This document shows, piece after piece, positions 11,682 to 24,911 of a stretch of DNA of 64,000 bases (positions are counted from its first letter, which is position 1; each line of letters starts with the position of its first letter). The notes under the pieces were generated by a model, which was not told the origin of the DNA, did not search any database, and saw only the letters and a list, made by a program, of their open reading frames with translations. Origin of the DNA: Adineta ricciae (Eukaryota > Rotifera > Eurotatoria > Adinetida > Adinetidae); the NCBI GenBank assembly GCA_905250025.1, contig CAJNOJ010000010.1, forward strand, positions 548,964 to 612,963, read 5' to 3'. The position numbers were made by a program, and so were the translations under genes.

Positions 11682-13043
11682 ATGGCAACAACGGTGTTGG
11701 AAAAACCGTCATTATTGTCATCAACAAGTGGTTCTGAGAGCTATCGTGGTTTTTGTAATCTTCTCTATGTTATTTTGGCTATCGGAAGTTTTCGACTTGT
11801 GCTCGAGAATATTCTCAAATATGGACTATTAGTTGAGTTTAATTGGCCATTAAGATTTATCAAAGATCCCACTAATTGGCCATCGGTTCGTTGATAGAAA
11901 ATATCGCTTGCTTCCTATTTCGATATTTTCTCGTTCCAGGTACTTTTAATTATCTTGGTGAATATTTTTATTCTCATCCAATTTTGGTTGGAAGTGCGAT
12001 TGAGTAGATGTTCATCACGAATGTATTCCTTTTTGTTTCAAATGATTAATCTCAGTTCTATTCTTATCTTTCCTGCTCTTTACATCAATCATTGCCAACC
12101 GAATCCAGCTGGTGCATTTATAGCTGTATGCTCTTATTCAATCGTATTTCTCAAGTTAGTGTCTTATACACACGTTAACTATCGATGCCGACAAGACTTA
12201 TTCGAAAAGAAACACGATGGCATTAAACAAACAAAAGATTGTGTCGTTTACCCTCAAAATTTAACGCTAAGAAACCTCTATTATTTCATATTTGCACCAA
12301 CACTTTGCTATCAATTAAATTTTCCGCGTTCGCCATGCATTCGAAAAAACTTCATATGTCGACGTTCTGCTGAGATCTTGATCATTTTCTCCTTACAATA
12401 TTGTTTAAGTCAGCAATGGATCTTACCAATCTTACGTACCCTGGATCGACCCTTGAATCAGTATTCAATTTTGGAAAATATTGAACGTTTGCTCCGTCTT
12501 GCATTACCGAATCATTTTATTTGGTTATTATTATTCTACGCGTATTTCCATTCGACATTGAACTTATTGGCTGAGTTATTATGTTTCGGTGATCGTTTAT
12601 TCTATCGGGACTGGTGGAATGCAACGGATTTATACGAATTCTGGAATCGATGGAATACGATCGTTCACGATTTCTGCAAGCGACATGTTTACAATCCATT
12701 AGTGAATCAATTAGGTTTCAGTAAACTACTTGGTTCATTTGTGGTGTTCGCAATTAGTGCGTTCTTTCATGAAGTAAGAGAAATTCTCTTGGTAAACAAG
12801 CAGAAAAAAAAGCGACTTCGATTCTTTTAGTACTTGGTCAGCGTACCATTACGAATGGTTCGTCCGTGGAGTTTTTTGTCAATCATCATCCAAGTACCCA
12901 TGGCTCTAGCAGTAAAGCGAGTTAAAGCTGAAAATAAAACTTACGGAAACATGGCTGTATGGATATCGCTCATACTCATCCAACCCATCGCTATCTTACT
13001 CTACATTCAAGACATGTTCTATAGAGACTTTGTAAAGCATTAA
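11682..13043 (+). CDS. DGAT1: Diacylglycerol O-acyltransferase 1 (MBOAT family)
   Basis: Three exons, 11682-11885, 11940-12773 and 12831-13043, give about 416 residues. The enzyme makes triacylglycerol from diacylglycerol and acyl-CoA in the endoplasmic reticulum membrane. Visible family marks: multiple hydrophobic segments; 'FYRDWWNATDLYEFWNRWN', the DGAT1/ACAT FYxDWWN acyl-CoA motif; and 'ISAFFHEYLVSVPLRM' spanning the second splice, with the conserved MBOAT histidine. The exact match of the spliced join HE/YLVSVPLRM to the family confirms the intron. The protein is shorter than typical animal DGAT1 (about 490 residues), mainly because the N-terminal cytosolic region is short. The start is the ATG at 11682, in frame with the first conserved segment. 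Converges with the neprilysin-like gene, about 400 bp apart. Confidence 0.95.
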
Positions 13044-13440
13044 AGCATGTTTGTTTTGTATCTGTGATAAAATACATATTTAGAAATAGTTAGATATGAA
13101 CTGTGCTGACTCACTTCTCTTATCATGCATTATCATTTTATATCTGATAGTGATACGCTGAAGACTCCATGGAGATTATTCTATTGTTAGCAACGAAGAT
13201 AACGTACTTTTGACTCTTTGTTTGAGAGTAAATCGCGTAAAAGTATTGTGTAGAGATATATTTACATGAATTAATAGAAGTGAAATTAAAATTTGTACAA
13301 AAAACATTTAAAATGCGACAGAGAGAAACACTTAATTTGTTCAACAACATGAAAGCAATTAAACTTGACGATACGAAAAGCTCATGAAAACGTGTATTTT
13401 TAATTACATCATTATAAACAAAAATTTGATTCGCTGCAAC

Positions 13441-16400
13441 TTACCATAAATGGCATTTTTTACTCGGATTCATCCGTGATTTTGGTAGACATGAAAATGC
13501 TTGAGCAAATTCGACACTATTTGAAATTGTACCAATGATACGAATACGTGCAGGCGAGTGTGGATCATTGATTAGATCATAATGGATAGCATTGGGTGTT
13601 TCCAAACTGCACCAACTCTATTGATTACAACAAAATCTTTTCCTTTTCAAAGAAAAAGATCACAATGGCACGGTTGACATACGTGAGCAAATGCAATAAA
13701 GAATAGCTGATCATTGTTGTAAGATAGGCCGGGTAAACGAAGATTATTGCCGTTATTTAATCGACGTTGTTTATGCTTTTGGTAAGCGAGATAAGATAAT
13801 TTTAAGCCACCGTTATCTGCGATGTTTTCACCTAAGAAAATACAGAGATAGATGAAATAAGCAAACGATGTAGTGCAATTAATAAGGAAACAAAACGAAT
13901 TAGTTAGAGCGGTTAGTCAGAAAAAGAAAAAATCTTACAGCATTATATCATCTTCTTTGATCTATTCTCTCCCTAAAACATTCGATTATACTTTTCATAT
14001 GTTCGCAATATCGGTGGAATCGAACTGATGACATTATATTTACTTAATGTTCTTTGCCCATTTTCGGCCTGTCCATCCAATGCATAGCCTGAATATTGTT
14101 CAACGAAACATTTGGTTCGTTCTTCGAAGTTGTCCAACGCTAATTTAGTCCACCATGAACGCATATTTCCATCCGCGTCATATTCTCGACCTTGGTCGTC
14201 GAAACCATGTGTGATCTCATGACCGATAACCTAAAGAAACAAATGATTGACAAATTTCCTACTCGTGTGACGACTTTACTGTGCCAATTGCACCATAATT
14301 CATGGAGATTGGAATATCCTTATGAAAAAATGGTGGTTGAAGAATTCCGGCCGGAAAAACGATCTCATTGGCTGATGATGTATAGTAAGCATTTACAGTT
14401 CGTGGTGTCATACTCCAGCTAAAAAGCAACTCAAGGATATAAATAAACTATTTTTTTAAATTAAGCGTTTTACTCGGTGAGATCGACTTTTTGACGAAAT
14501 TTTAAAATTGATCGTCGACGTTCGCGCTGTGAAACTTTGATTCCATTGTTGAAATACTCATTTTCAATCATTGAGTGACCCATGTATCTATCATCGATAG
14601 CCAAAAGTGTTGGTTTTCATCAAACAACAATACATCAACTAACCGTTCGTTTAGTTTTGTTCTATTATTAATGAAATCGGGGTATCCAATTTTTTCCGTC
14701 ATTTTCTTCAATTTTTTCTTTGCTTCACTTTTCGATTGTTCATCAATCCAAGCCATCTGATCAAGATTTGTATCAAACATTTCACGAATATTTGAAATCA
14801 ATTCATACGCTTGTTGACGATCTTTCTCACCAAAAACCGCTTTCGTATACAGAGCACCTAAAATAAAAAGAATAGTGATCGCATTGCTTTATTACGTAGT
14901 TACATACCGAGACCATAACCAAATGCTCCATCGGTTTCTTTGATGCACTGTTCCCATCGCTCAGGTAGGGATTCCATTCCATAGAGTTCTTTCAACAGTG
15001 GAAATGATAATTTTTCAAAGGTGGTCGATAAATGCGAACTGAGATCGAAAATTAGTGAAAATAATATATGATCGATAACTATATGACTTTTCTGTGGATT
15101 TAATAAGTAAGCTTGCAATATCTTTGAAACTTTAAGCATCATATCGATTGAAAGGACAATGACTTGCTCGTTTTCGTTGAGTTTTATTGGATTTGATGCA
15201 TTGATGCTTAACATATCATTGAGAAGAGAATAAATATCCACTTTCAATGGTTGATACAAATCTTGAAGTTGCTTTAAGCTCATTAGAAAATATGTTTCAT
15301 TCGGTTTCTGTAAGACTTCCATCGGTACTAGTTTGAAAACAAGATACGAATGGAATTAATCAACGATACCTTCACTTACAACTGACAATAGCAAGTTCAG
15401 TTTCAAAAGCAACAATATCGTTGATACGCTTTTCAGATTGATTCTTATCGAAACCAATATATTGTAAAACATCAGCAGCGACTTTGATATATGTATCCCG
15501 AATCTAAAGAATTTTATGCAGAAATGATAAACGCAGCTGCAAAGCGGATTTACAATTTTATTTCGAGCATCAGTCTCAGGATCACTGCGATTATTCGTCG
15601 ATGAATTGATATAATAATCACGACTATCAAGACCGAGTTGAGGTTGGTTGACCTGGTTTCAATAGATAACAATGACCTTTGAACGCATTTTTATGTAATA
15701 TCAACTTACATGAAGCACATTCCATGATGAATTCTTATCATCGGGTCCGATTGCGATGGTTAAGAGATATGAAAATCCATATTTCGACAGAAGAATCTTA
15801 GTTAATAAAGCAAATTGTTCTTCCCATGTTCGATTTTGATCGATATGAATCCATTGGTTCAATGTGAAATTGAAATTCTCTTGCAAAAATTTTTCCAATG
15901 GTTGAACTCCTTGTTGTTCAATATCATCTACATTCATGCAGGATCGATAGAATTTCACTGCTTCATACTCAGCATTGAAATCTCTTTGGGCTCCATCACT
16001 TGTGACCTGTTGTTCGAGAATACCTTTCAGTAGAATAAGATTTTTCCGGCTAAGTTCTTTCGTTGTCGACCAACTTGAATGACCTTTCGGAATAAGATTT
16101 CTTTTAATCCACTGGCCGCATACGAATTCATGAAAATCATCGCATGGTTCGACAGATTCGTTCATTCCTGAATAGATCGCCGAAGAAACTTGAATACAAG
16201 CGGGTGCTAAACACATTTGTTCAGATCGCTCTGCTTTCTTCCCTTGCTGACGATTGTGAACTGATACAAAACTCATGAATAATATAAATAGAAGAAGAAT
16301 TGTCGTAATCATCAGAAAACGTTCTAAACGCGACCGTCTGAAGAGATAAATTTTCAAATAATCCATATTGAGTTTCTTCGTTGAAGACACACCATTGGAT

Positions 16401-16528
16401 TCGTAATTACGAAGTTGAGGTTTGAATTCTAATTGATTTGGTTCATCAACGTCAAGCTCGGGTAAAACTGCTGCTTCAGGCACATCCGCTGTACTTAGCT
16501 CATCGTCGAACTGCTTGTAACGACTCAT
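13441..16528 (-). CDS. Neprilysin-like zinc metallopeptidase (peptidase family M13)
   Basis: Ten exons fit in phase: 16528-15710, 15652-15554, 15503-15380, 15327-14908, 14857-14644, 14587-14474, 14418-14280, 14230-14044, 13831-13683, 13617-13441; total about 813 residues. Type II membrane protein: cytosolic tail of about 70 residues, membrane segment '[17 protein letters not shown]', then ectodomain with '[16 protein letters not shown]'. Catalytic parts are intact: NAYY substrate-binding motif, zinc site '[21 protein letters not shown]' (HExxH), third ligand in 'ENIADNGGL', and the family C-terminal ending 'C.LW' with Cys. Neprilysins trim small extracellular peptides, including neuropeptides. 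The 56-bp intron between exons 5 and 6 is needed to keep the frame and restores '[15 protein letters not shown]'. Slightly longer than the usual 750 residues because of the cytosolic tail. Confidence 0.95.
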
Positions 16529-16907
16529 CTTCTTTCTATCTGAAGAAGTTCTGATCTAATCATATCTGTGCGAGATGAGATAATCAGTTGATTGAGGAAT
16601 AACGTAGCGCTACAGCGAATGAAAATCTTTGTCGATTGTAGTGACATCTGATCGAATGAAAAATCGATTTTATTTCGAATAGAACTCAAGAAAAAAAATT
16701 CTTGAAGATACTCTATTGAAAAATATCGATTAATTTGTAAGTTGATACTAACCAATTGAATTTACCTATCATACCTGGAACAAGACGCGCACCTTTGTAT
16801 CGATGCAAACGCTTTTCTTCCAGGTATTCCAATGGAAAAATCTCTCGTGCTAATTTATTAATTCTAGATCGCTTTTTTTTTAAAGAATAATGACTGAATA
16901 TCTTTAA
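16529..16907. promoter_or_regulatory. Divergent promoter region between the M13 peptidase and RhoGEF genes
   Basis: The two start codons are 379 bases apart on opposite strands, so this AT-rich stretch must hold both 5' UTRs and probably both promoters. I see no convincing TATA box. The neprilysin 5' UTR may contain a splice site ('TTGATACTAACC' on +). Confidence 0.4.
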
Positions 16908-19900
16908 ATGTCTTCAACGCTAAATTCTCCTAAGATTTCCACTACAATTCCCATTCTTCATGGTACTAAATATTCTCCATCAATTGAGAAATCTTCTCAT
17001 TCGCATCGATCATCATTTCATCTCTCAAACTTCTTTCATTCTATAACAAAATTCAGTCGAAATATTCGTACGACAAACTCATTTGTACGTTCATCGTCAA
17101 CAAATCCAGCAGATCAACACGTCAAACTTGCCCGACGTTCGTTTTCGAAAAATGATTCACTCTCGTCATCAATTAGTCGTCCATCGTCATGTTTCATTCT
17201 TCTGTCACCCTCAAAACAAGAACATGAAAACTGTCTCTTCTTTCAAAAACCCACGACGAATACAGATCATGTCTCACCGCCTAAAACCAATTCCAGTTCG
17301 TCATTCAACAAAATCAAACGCGTGTCATCGTTTCTCTTACCTTTAAAACGACGACAATCGATGTCATTGAATCATAGTCTCAATGAACGACCATTCAAAG
17401 CAAAAGAAGCATCGAAACGACGTTCTCGTCTACTAAACTATTCAATATTCAGATCCAAACCTAAACTTTTCATTCCTAATTTCTCATTATCTGGTTCATT
17501 TGGATACAATACACATTCGACTGCATCTACTTCAATTATCTGCAAATTGCACATTCCATTCGATCTCGGTCATATCGATCTTCTTCTTCAAGCCAGACTA
17601 AATTGTTCGCTTTATAACAATTATCAATCCATCACTTCTGATAGCCTCCATTGGTCATGGAGTCAATATCTTCGGCCATTTTACGCTGTTCTGATAAATA
17701 AACAAACGTTAACTTTATTTCAGCCAAAATTATATGATCATTCTCTTCTGCAAACTGATCACTTTTATGATTTCGTTTACATTCCATACCATCAAACGAA
17801 GTATGAGGACAATCTTTCCATTCAGATTGGTTACGATCTTTATGCACCAACCACGATTCGAATTCCACTAAGTTGGATATCTAAAACCGATCTCAACGAT
17901 TATCATGTCTCTTCTAAGGTTCGTTCATTTTGTTGTCTCTTATACTTGCGTCTTTCAAAGCTGTAGAAAGAGATAGAGAAAAAACACGATTGTTTCACTT
18001 CGTATATGTTAACAAAAGTGTGATTACGCACGATTGTCTTTCAATTATTTGTTTGTAAATCCTTTTGATCCATTGCTTTTCTTTTTCTTCTCATTTTCAA
18101 GTTCACTACGTTACAATCAACAACTGAACGAAATACAATGTTTATGCATGACAACCATCAACTCTTCGGTAAGTATTCGTGCGTACTTAAGAACTTCGTG
18201 AGCATGAGCGCGAACACCGTTGTTTTCCATAAAAGTGGCCACCCGAGAAGATTCTCTCTTGATAAATTTTCTCTCTCTCCTTCGCAGTATGAGGTTGATA
18301 TTCATTCGTCTAGAAAAAAATCATTTCGTGTTTATCTATTCGAATACAATTGAGCGAAAGAGAGAAATTCGTTTTTCCTTCTCTCTCTTCTCTTCTCAGC
18401 CACAGATTGGCTATTCGATTATTTAATCTTTTCTTTTCCATCGCTTGCTCTCGATCATTCCCTCAGACAATCATCTCGTTAACACACCGGATCTTCTCTT
18501 TCGCCATTCGAACATGAGAAAAATACGTTTTCGTTACATAAAAGAAAACGGAAAATCAACATCGGTTACCGTTCGCTGTAGTTTAAAACGTAAGTAACAT
18601 CTCCTTCTTTTTTGTCGTATCTGATGTTAAAAAGCGAATGACATAGTCAATGTTTTTATTGTTTTTATCAATCATAAAAAGTGCTCGTAGACTAATTGAA
18701 TATCCCTGAGGATAGACGATTGATCGTTGATTGACCAGAGAATGTCATTTGGAAACGAACAAAGTAGAGCAAAGTTTTCGTGTTAAAATATTAATCCGTT
18801 TTGTTAACAACAGCCGGTAAGTGGAGAAAGATGCTGATTGCTGTTCTTTTGAATACGCAACACATCAAACGCGAATGTACTAACGTTGTTTTCCTTAATC
18901 ATCGAAATGATTGCGAAAGTGAAAATAGAACTGACATGCTCAATAAAGATGTAAATATTATTGTTCCATATGGCAGATACATTAGATATAGGCTTCTTCG
19001 TTTTCTGCTATCTATCATACAGTTCATTAATAACTACTGAATGGAAAACGAATTAGATAATCAAATAAATAATGACGACACCAAAAGGTTAGATTTTGTT
19101 TGAAATTTTACAGATTTCTTGGCGTGAGCACATCAAGAAGGTCTAATCGAAAATGAGCATGGAGCGCCGAAAAGTATTTTCCCATATTTCCGTTTGGAAA
19201 TTGTATGTCGAGATATTCTTATCGCTCTTCATCAAGAATGTTGATTTTTAAGTATTTAGAAAGGACATACGTGAATGTCAAGATGTTAGTCAAATAATAA
19301 AATTTCGAATGTCTCAGTCAATGATGTCATAGATATAGAAATCAACGCATATGTTGATAGAAAAATAAATCAACGACTGATATTTCCGATTGAGAACGGT
19401 AGGAAGATTATTTGTCTTGTTTTAAGACTGGAGAAATGTGTTAAAAGTAAAAGTCTCTTGAAAGGCTTTCCGCGTTAATGATTGTTTGTTGATCTTCTCG
19501 TCGTTTTTTTTTTCACACAGACATAATGCGACTGTGTGTGTTTTTGTTTCTCGTTTTGAAACATAACGATTAACAAGAGGTCAATCAACTGAGTTCAAAT
19601 GATTGACAAGATTAGTGGACATGAGTTCATAAGGCAATAACTATCTATCGGTATGTGTTGTCTTTTAATTCGAACTCGATCTGATAAACTTTTCGAACAA
19701 TACATCTGCATGTTGTTCAAAAGAAATCTTCGCAGTTATTCTCTCATCTATCATATAAATTGACATTAGTTTAGAGTTGTATACAAAGAATAAATAAACA
19801 ATATGAATAATCGTTATTTAATGAGCAAAGATTTCTTATACACCTGATCAATCGACATAGTTGTTTGAAACAAATAGATAACATTTCCTATCTGTCGGAA

Positions 19901-22270
19901 TGTCATTAAATCGAAAGAGATTAACTGTATAGTATGTGTGTGTGTCTTTTGTTTAGGTAATGGTACTCTCATATCTGAAGCGCTTCGCCATTATCAACGG
20001 TTAGAAAATGAAAATCAAGGGGAAAAAATACGAGAAAAAACAGCAAGAAAATCAGATAAACACCGACGTCATTATCAAATCAAAGAATGTCGAATTCGAC
20101 CAATTATCGTCCAACAAGCCGTCACGCATAAAATTAAAGTTAGTCCTTACATATCTGAACTTTAGTCTGTTTATTATAATTAAAATCTTTTAGCCTACGT
20201 CGCATCATTTCGATCCAATACAATTACGTCGAAAGCAATGTTCGTCGACATTGATCGATGAAGAAATTCCGATTCGATCAAATCGAAATCTCATTTGTCT
20301 CGCATCAACATCATCTTCGTCTTCATCAGGTTTCCGAAGTCATTCTCGTTCACCACCGATTCCAACATCATCGCTTGTCGGTTGTCTGGCCAATACAGAC
20401 ATCCCTGTCTACGCCAATGTGGTACCGATCGAATCATCGAAAATAGCTTATCACATCTCGGATACGAATAAGCCTTGGCCGAATCAACAAGGATGGCATC
20501 CAACCAATGACGGGCGAGTCAAGTTCTATGCGGATAATTTCAAACGTGCAAGTGTGATCAAGGAAATCTATAAAACTGAACATGATTATCTTGTACATTT
20601 GAAAAATTTAATCGATGTAAGTTTAAAGAGAAAATTCAAGAATTGGGGTAATAATTCCAATTGTTTTTATCTAGGGATATTTGAAGAAAATGCGGACTCG
20701 AGAGGATTTATTTACTGCAAAGCAGATTGAATTGTTGATGGGAAATATCGAAGAAATTTATCATTTTCAACAAGCATTTTTTCAACTATTAAAATTATCA
20801 ATCAACGAACAAAATCCTCACGAAAGTCTCATTGGTAAATGCTTTCTTCTCTACGTATGTCTTTCGTTTATCTTTTTCTCTTCCACGAAAACATCATCTC
20901 GTTTTGATTTTCAGAAAGAGGACTTCAAGAAATATTCAGATTATTGCATCAATCATCCATTATCATGCTTAGAATTAACGAAACTAGAAAATAATTTGGC
21001 TTACCAAAACTTTTTTGAAGTAATTTCCCCTTACAAACCAACCCAATCAAGTTCATCTTTTCTTAATTTTAGACTTGTCGCTTACAAGCCAATATGATTG
21101 AATTGAAATTGGACGGTTTCCTACTTTCGCCCATTCAACGTATTTGTCAATATCCATTGCAATTGAATGAATTATTGAAATATACCAATCCTGACCATCG
21201 AGATTATGAAAATATACAACAAGCAGTTAATACAATGCGTGATGTCGCGTGTTTCATCAATGAGAGAAAACGACGAATGGAATATGTGGAAGTTATTCAC
21301 AAATGGCAATCAACGGTTGACCATTGGCAGGTAATGAATAATGATTTTTGTCGATTGAATGAAAGGAAAATGATTATTGTTTAGGGTAAAAATTTGATTG
21401 AAACAAGTACACAAGGGCTTGGTCGCGCCGATGCTTATTTGTATCAAAATGGAAAAAAAGAACAAGTGACTCTCTTTCTATTTGATCACGTTCTTATCAT
21501 CTGTAAAAAGGTATATTGAAAGAAAATGAAGTTTGCCGCCAATATTTATCATATATGATTTAGGATCGACGAAATTCATTGATTTATTTCGGACGTGCTG
21601 ATTTAGATAATGCAGAATTCGAAGATTTGATCGATGGAAAAGGTAAACAGGCACTGATTGAATCTCTCGCCGATTTGATCTCTTCTTTTCTTACAGTATC
21701 TCGATTGGATGAAGAAAATCTGGTACATTTATTGTTCGCCTGGCGTCTATACGATCGTGTTCAGAATAAGACATTCTTATTCGCACATCGTACACCATTG
21801 GATAAAATGCAAATGATCGATGCTTTAGAATACGAACGTGCCTATGTTGAAGAAAACTTATCGAAAGGCTTAGAAATCCCATTATATACACGATTAGCTA
21901 CGCTCAAAACTCAACAATATCTAGCAGAACAACCCATACCTATGTCTCGATCAACAACAGCAACTTCATTTCCTTTGATAACCAAACCAAGTACGAAAAT
22001 TCGTTAAATCTTTTTTGTACGATTCTTTTGAATACTTCCTTCATAGATCGTTCGATATCAGCTATACTTCGCACAAGCAATTCGCAAGGCAATCATCAAA
22101 CAGTTATATCAGCAACAAGCATAGCTATTGACCATCCTCCAGTTTCACGACGGCGTTTCGTTCCATCACGAAAATCATCCTTGCCACGATTTGTACGCAG
22201 TTCGTCACGAGATTCCTCGATTGATGACAGTCTACGTTCGACAAAATCACGATTTCGTTTTTGGTCCTAA
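16908..22270 (+). CDS. Rho guanine-nucleotide exchange factor, collybistin/ASEF/SPATA13-like (DH-PH)
   Basis: Twelve exons in phase: 16908-17918, 18102-18168, 18467-18589, 19957-20138, 20194-20616, 20675-20854, 20915-21019, 21073-21330, 21385-21510, 21564-21642, 21697-21990, 22047-22270; about 1023 residues. The C-terminal half is a DH domain ('RASVIKEIYKTEHDYLVHLK' start; 'IDGYLKKMRTREDLF' across a splice; 'LDGFLLSPIQRICQYPLQL') followed by a PH domain ('LFLFDHVLIICKKD', 'YFGRADLD', 'LFAWRLYDRV'). The helix after PH ('YVEENLSKGLEIP') matches collybistin/ASEF. These activate Cdc42/Rac by GDP-GTP exchange. The usual SH3 domain is not seen before DH; a Ser-rich N-terminal region of about 470 residues of unknown type takes its place. 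The 1.37-kb intron before exon 4 is the largest; phase continuity supports one gene, but two genes cannot be excluded. Ends with a Ser/Arg-rich tail; AATAAA overlaps the stop. Confidence 0.87.
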
Positions 22271-24911
22271 TAAATAATCTTTTCTACTTCTGTTTATGTG
22301 TGTATTTATATTCGGTGTTATTTGTTATGAATATTTGACGACACAGTTCTGAATGAAAAAAAAAAAACGATCTGTGTGTATTACATTTTTGGCTTTTATT
22401 TTGCTTAAATAAAACAAATCTCATTATGTGTATATAAAAACACTGCATCTAAATCCTCTCTATGTATTCAGTTCCACTGCATAAAAACAAGGCTCTCCTT
22501 ACCTTCTGTCCTGGTTTCAAGCAAAAACGACATGAGAAAAACGTGTTAGCTCGGTTGAATAGATTATCAACAGCTTGGAATGATGCAGCTATCGTATTAA
22601 CATGCAATTGAACTAGCAGGACGTTCTGTGTGTATGATGAAAGGTTATCTTTTAAGGCTATATGAGTCTCAATAAAGAATATTAAATGAGAGAATGCTCG
22701 ATATTTTTAGATGAATGCTAGAGAAATCTTCTAACCTCCTGCCGATTAGTATGAATTTGTTTTGTCTACAAGGCAATGTACTATCTATCACCAATAAGCA
22801 CAATATCAACCTCTGTTTATTGTTCGCTCTTCTGATCATATTCATTAATATTGAAACAAAAACATCGTTTCCATTAGTTAGCACACTTCATATTCCATTA
22901 TCATTGTTCAGATACTTTTTAATATTCTTCAGATGATGAGTACCTATTCTCGTTGATGTTCTTAGAAATCAAAAGAATTGTTTATGATTTCGGATGAGTT
23001 CTTCTAAACTAGAAAACTTTGTCAATGTAACCCGCAACCAACGATTGTTTCCGGATGTTAGCTTAATTTCTACAAAGTGCAGAATACTTTGCATGACCTC
23101 ACTCACAATTTATTTTTTCTAGCGCCTTTGATAAATTAGTTTACAATGTTTACCAAATTTTAAGATGACATTAGGTACATTAATCAAATGATAACGGCAG
23201 TGAACTATTTTTATTACTTTATGTCATTCAATTGGATTCCAAACACCTCGTCACTAGTATCTGCAGATGAATATAGAACAACCGTGTCGTTTGACATTTA
23301 GAAATATTTATAGTGCCAAATACAGCAGAGAATTATTATGTTACTACTGAGATCGAAGTCCGCTACTCGACGTGACAGATCGAAGTAAATATTATTTTGA
23401 CCTATACATATATGTAATTAAAGGCATTGGAAACATTAGTCGTCTTCCATTACAGAATAAGATAAAAACAAGATGAGGAAATCTCGAGTCTTTCAAAGCT
23501 TATTATGAAACGATCCTCCATTCTTTCTTGCCAAAAACCCGAGCAGGTAGACGATAATGAAGTAAACCTAAATTGCGTGTATTTATATTTCATACGTTAT
23601 AATCTTACACAATCCTAAGATTACTAATTAATGTCTGTAACATTCAGGATGTTATTGGTCCGATCATCTGATGCAAGCGCTTTCACGTGGCAACAATTAA
23701 TTCATAGTCAAATAAAGTTCCCTAATGATTATCAGTTGAGTATTAATGTCAATTGAAACGAGACGGCTAAATATAGACTCATTTTCAGAATTGAAGATTG
23801 AGTAGACTACCTTCTTTCCAAGTACAATTGCTATTAACTGTTTTTACATGATATATTAATGAGATGAGATAGATTCGTGAGTTACTTTGAAGAAGCTAAA
23901 CATGTTCAATAGACATCTTATTACTACTCTATATTTTACTAATTGCAATGCTAACAATATCGCAAGATCTCTATTATTTGATAAGAAAAGGTGTTTGTTT
24001 TCTTTTGGTAATGGGATAAAAAATGTCCTTCGTCGTTTAATATTCATATAGGTTGACATAAGACCATCCTGATCTAAGATCTCTTCTGAAAATATGTTGA
24101 CATCAACTGTTGTCCATATGATTATTGATGGAAAAACAGATAATGTAATGATTTATTATTTATTTCCGTATATCTTTAGTGGCAAAACATGTCGACAATA
24201 TCGAGTCCGAGGATTTCTTCTCTCGTCATCGGCGAACCAGCCATTTCAAGATTTGCGCCTGCTGTTAAAGCTTAGCAATTAATTACAGATTAGGTATGAG
24301 AAATCATCTGGCAAACTAAATATCCTCATCGAGCACTTCTCTTTCCGATTATATGTTCGCTTTTAATTATAGTCAGATGTGTATAAATAGAAACGGATGA
24401 ATATTTTAATAATATGTGACATTTTTTTGTCTCTGAGTATAGAATAAAATTATAATCATAAAGAAAGGTAGGTGCATTAATGTAATGTCTGACACCGCCT
24501 ATACTTAGTTGAGAAAAAACGCCTCAGGTGACTGGAATATCTAGCCGATAGATTCACACAACAAAGATATTGTCGACTGATGTTCTATTTCTCTCAAGGG
24601 CATGAATACGAGTATCGATAATGGTTTTCTTCTTCTATTCTTCGTTGGAAATTGACGTCTATATCTGTCCTAACAACATTGATGTAATTTAATAACAGTT
24701 CCTATTCGCTAATAAACAAATTACTAGTTGAAATTCGTTTTCAAACATCTTTTTTTTGCACTGACTCAAAGCAGAAAGTCTATTTTTTGATTTTATTACA
24801 AAAGAATGAATCCAATCATAGATTGAATAACAAAACAGTATTGAAACAACATCAAAACAAACAAGATTTCGATGATTTCACATGGACGGGACTATAACAA
24901 TGATATTGTTT
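22271..24911. other. Intergenic region, 2.6 kb
   Basis: Follows the RhoGEF stop. An AATAAA hexamer occurs at about 22270 and another AAATAAAAC near 22410. The remainder is AT-rich with only short open frames, none with domain-like composition, and no tRNA-like fold was recognised. It separates two convergent genes. Confidence 0.5.

Noticed and set aside
18801-19040. 79-codon frame in the large RhoGEF intron
   Set aside because: No domain, no flanking splice sites that keep the RhoGEF frame, composition not gene-like.
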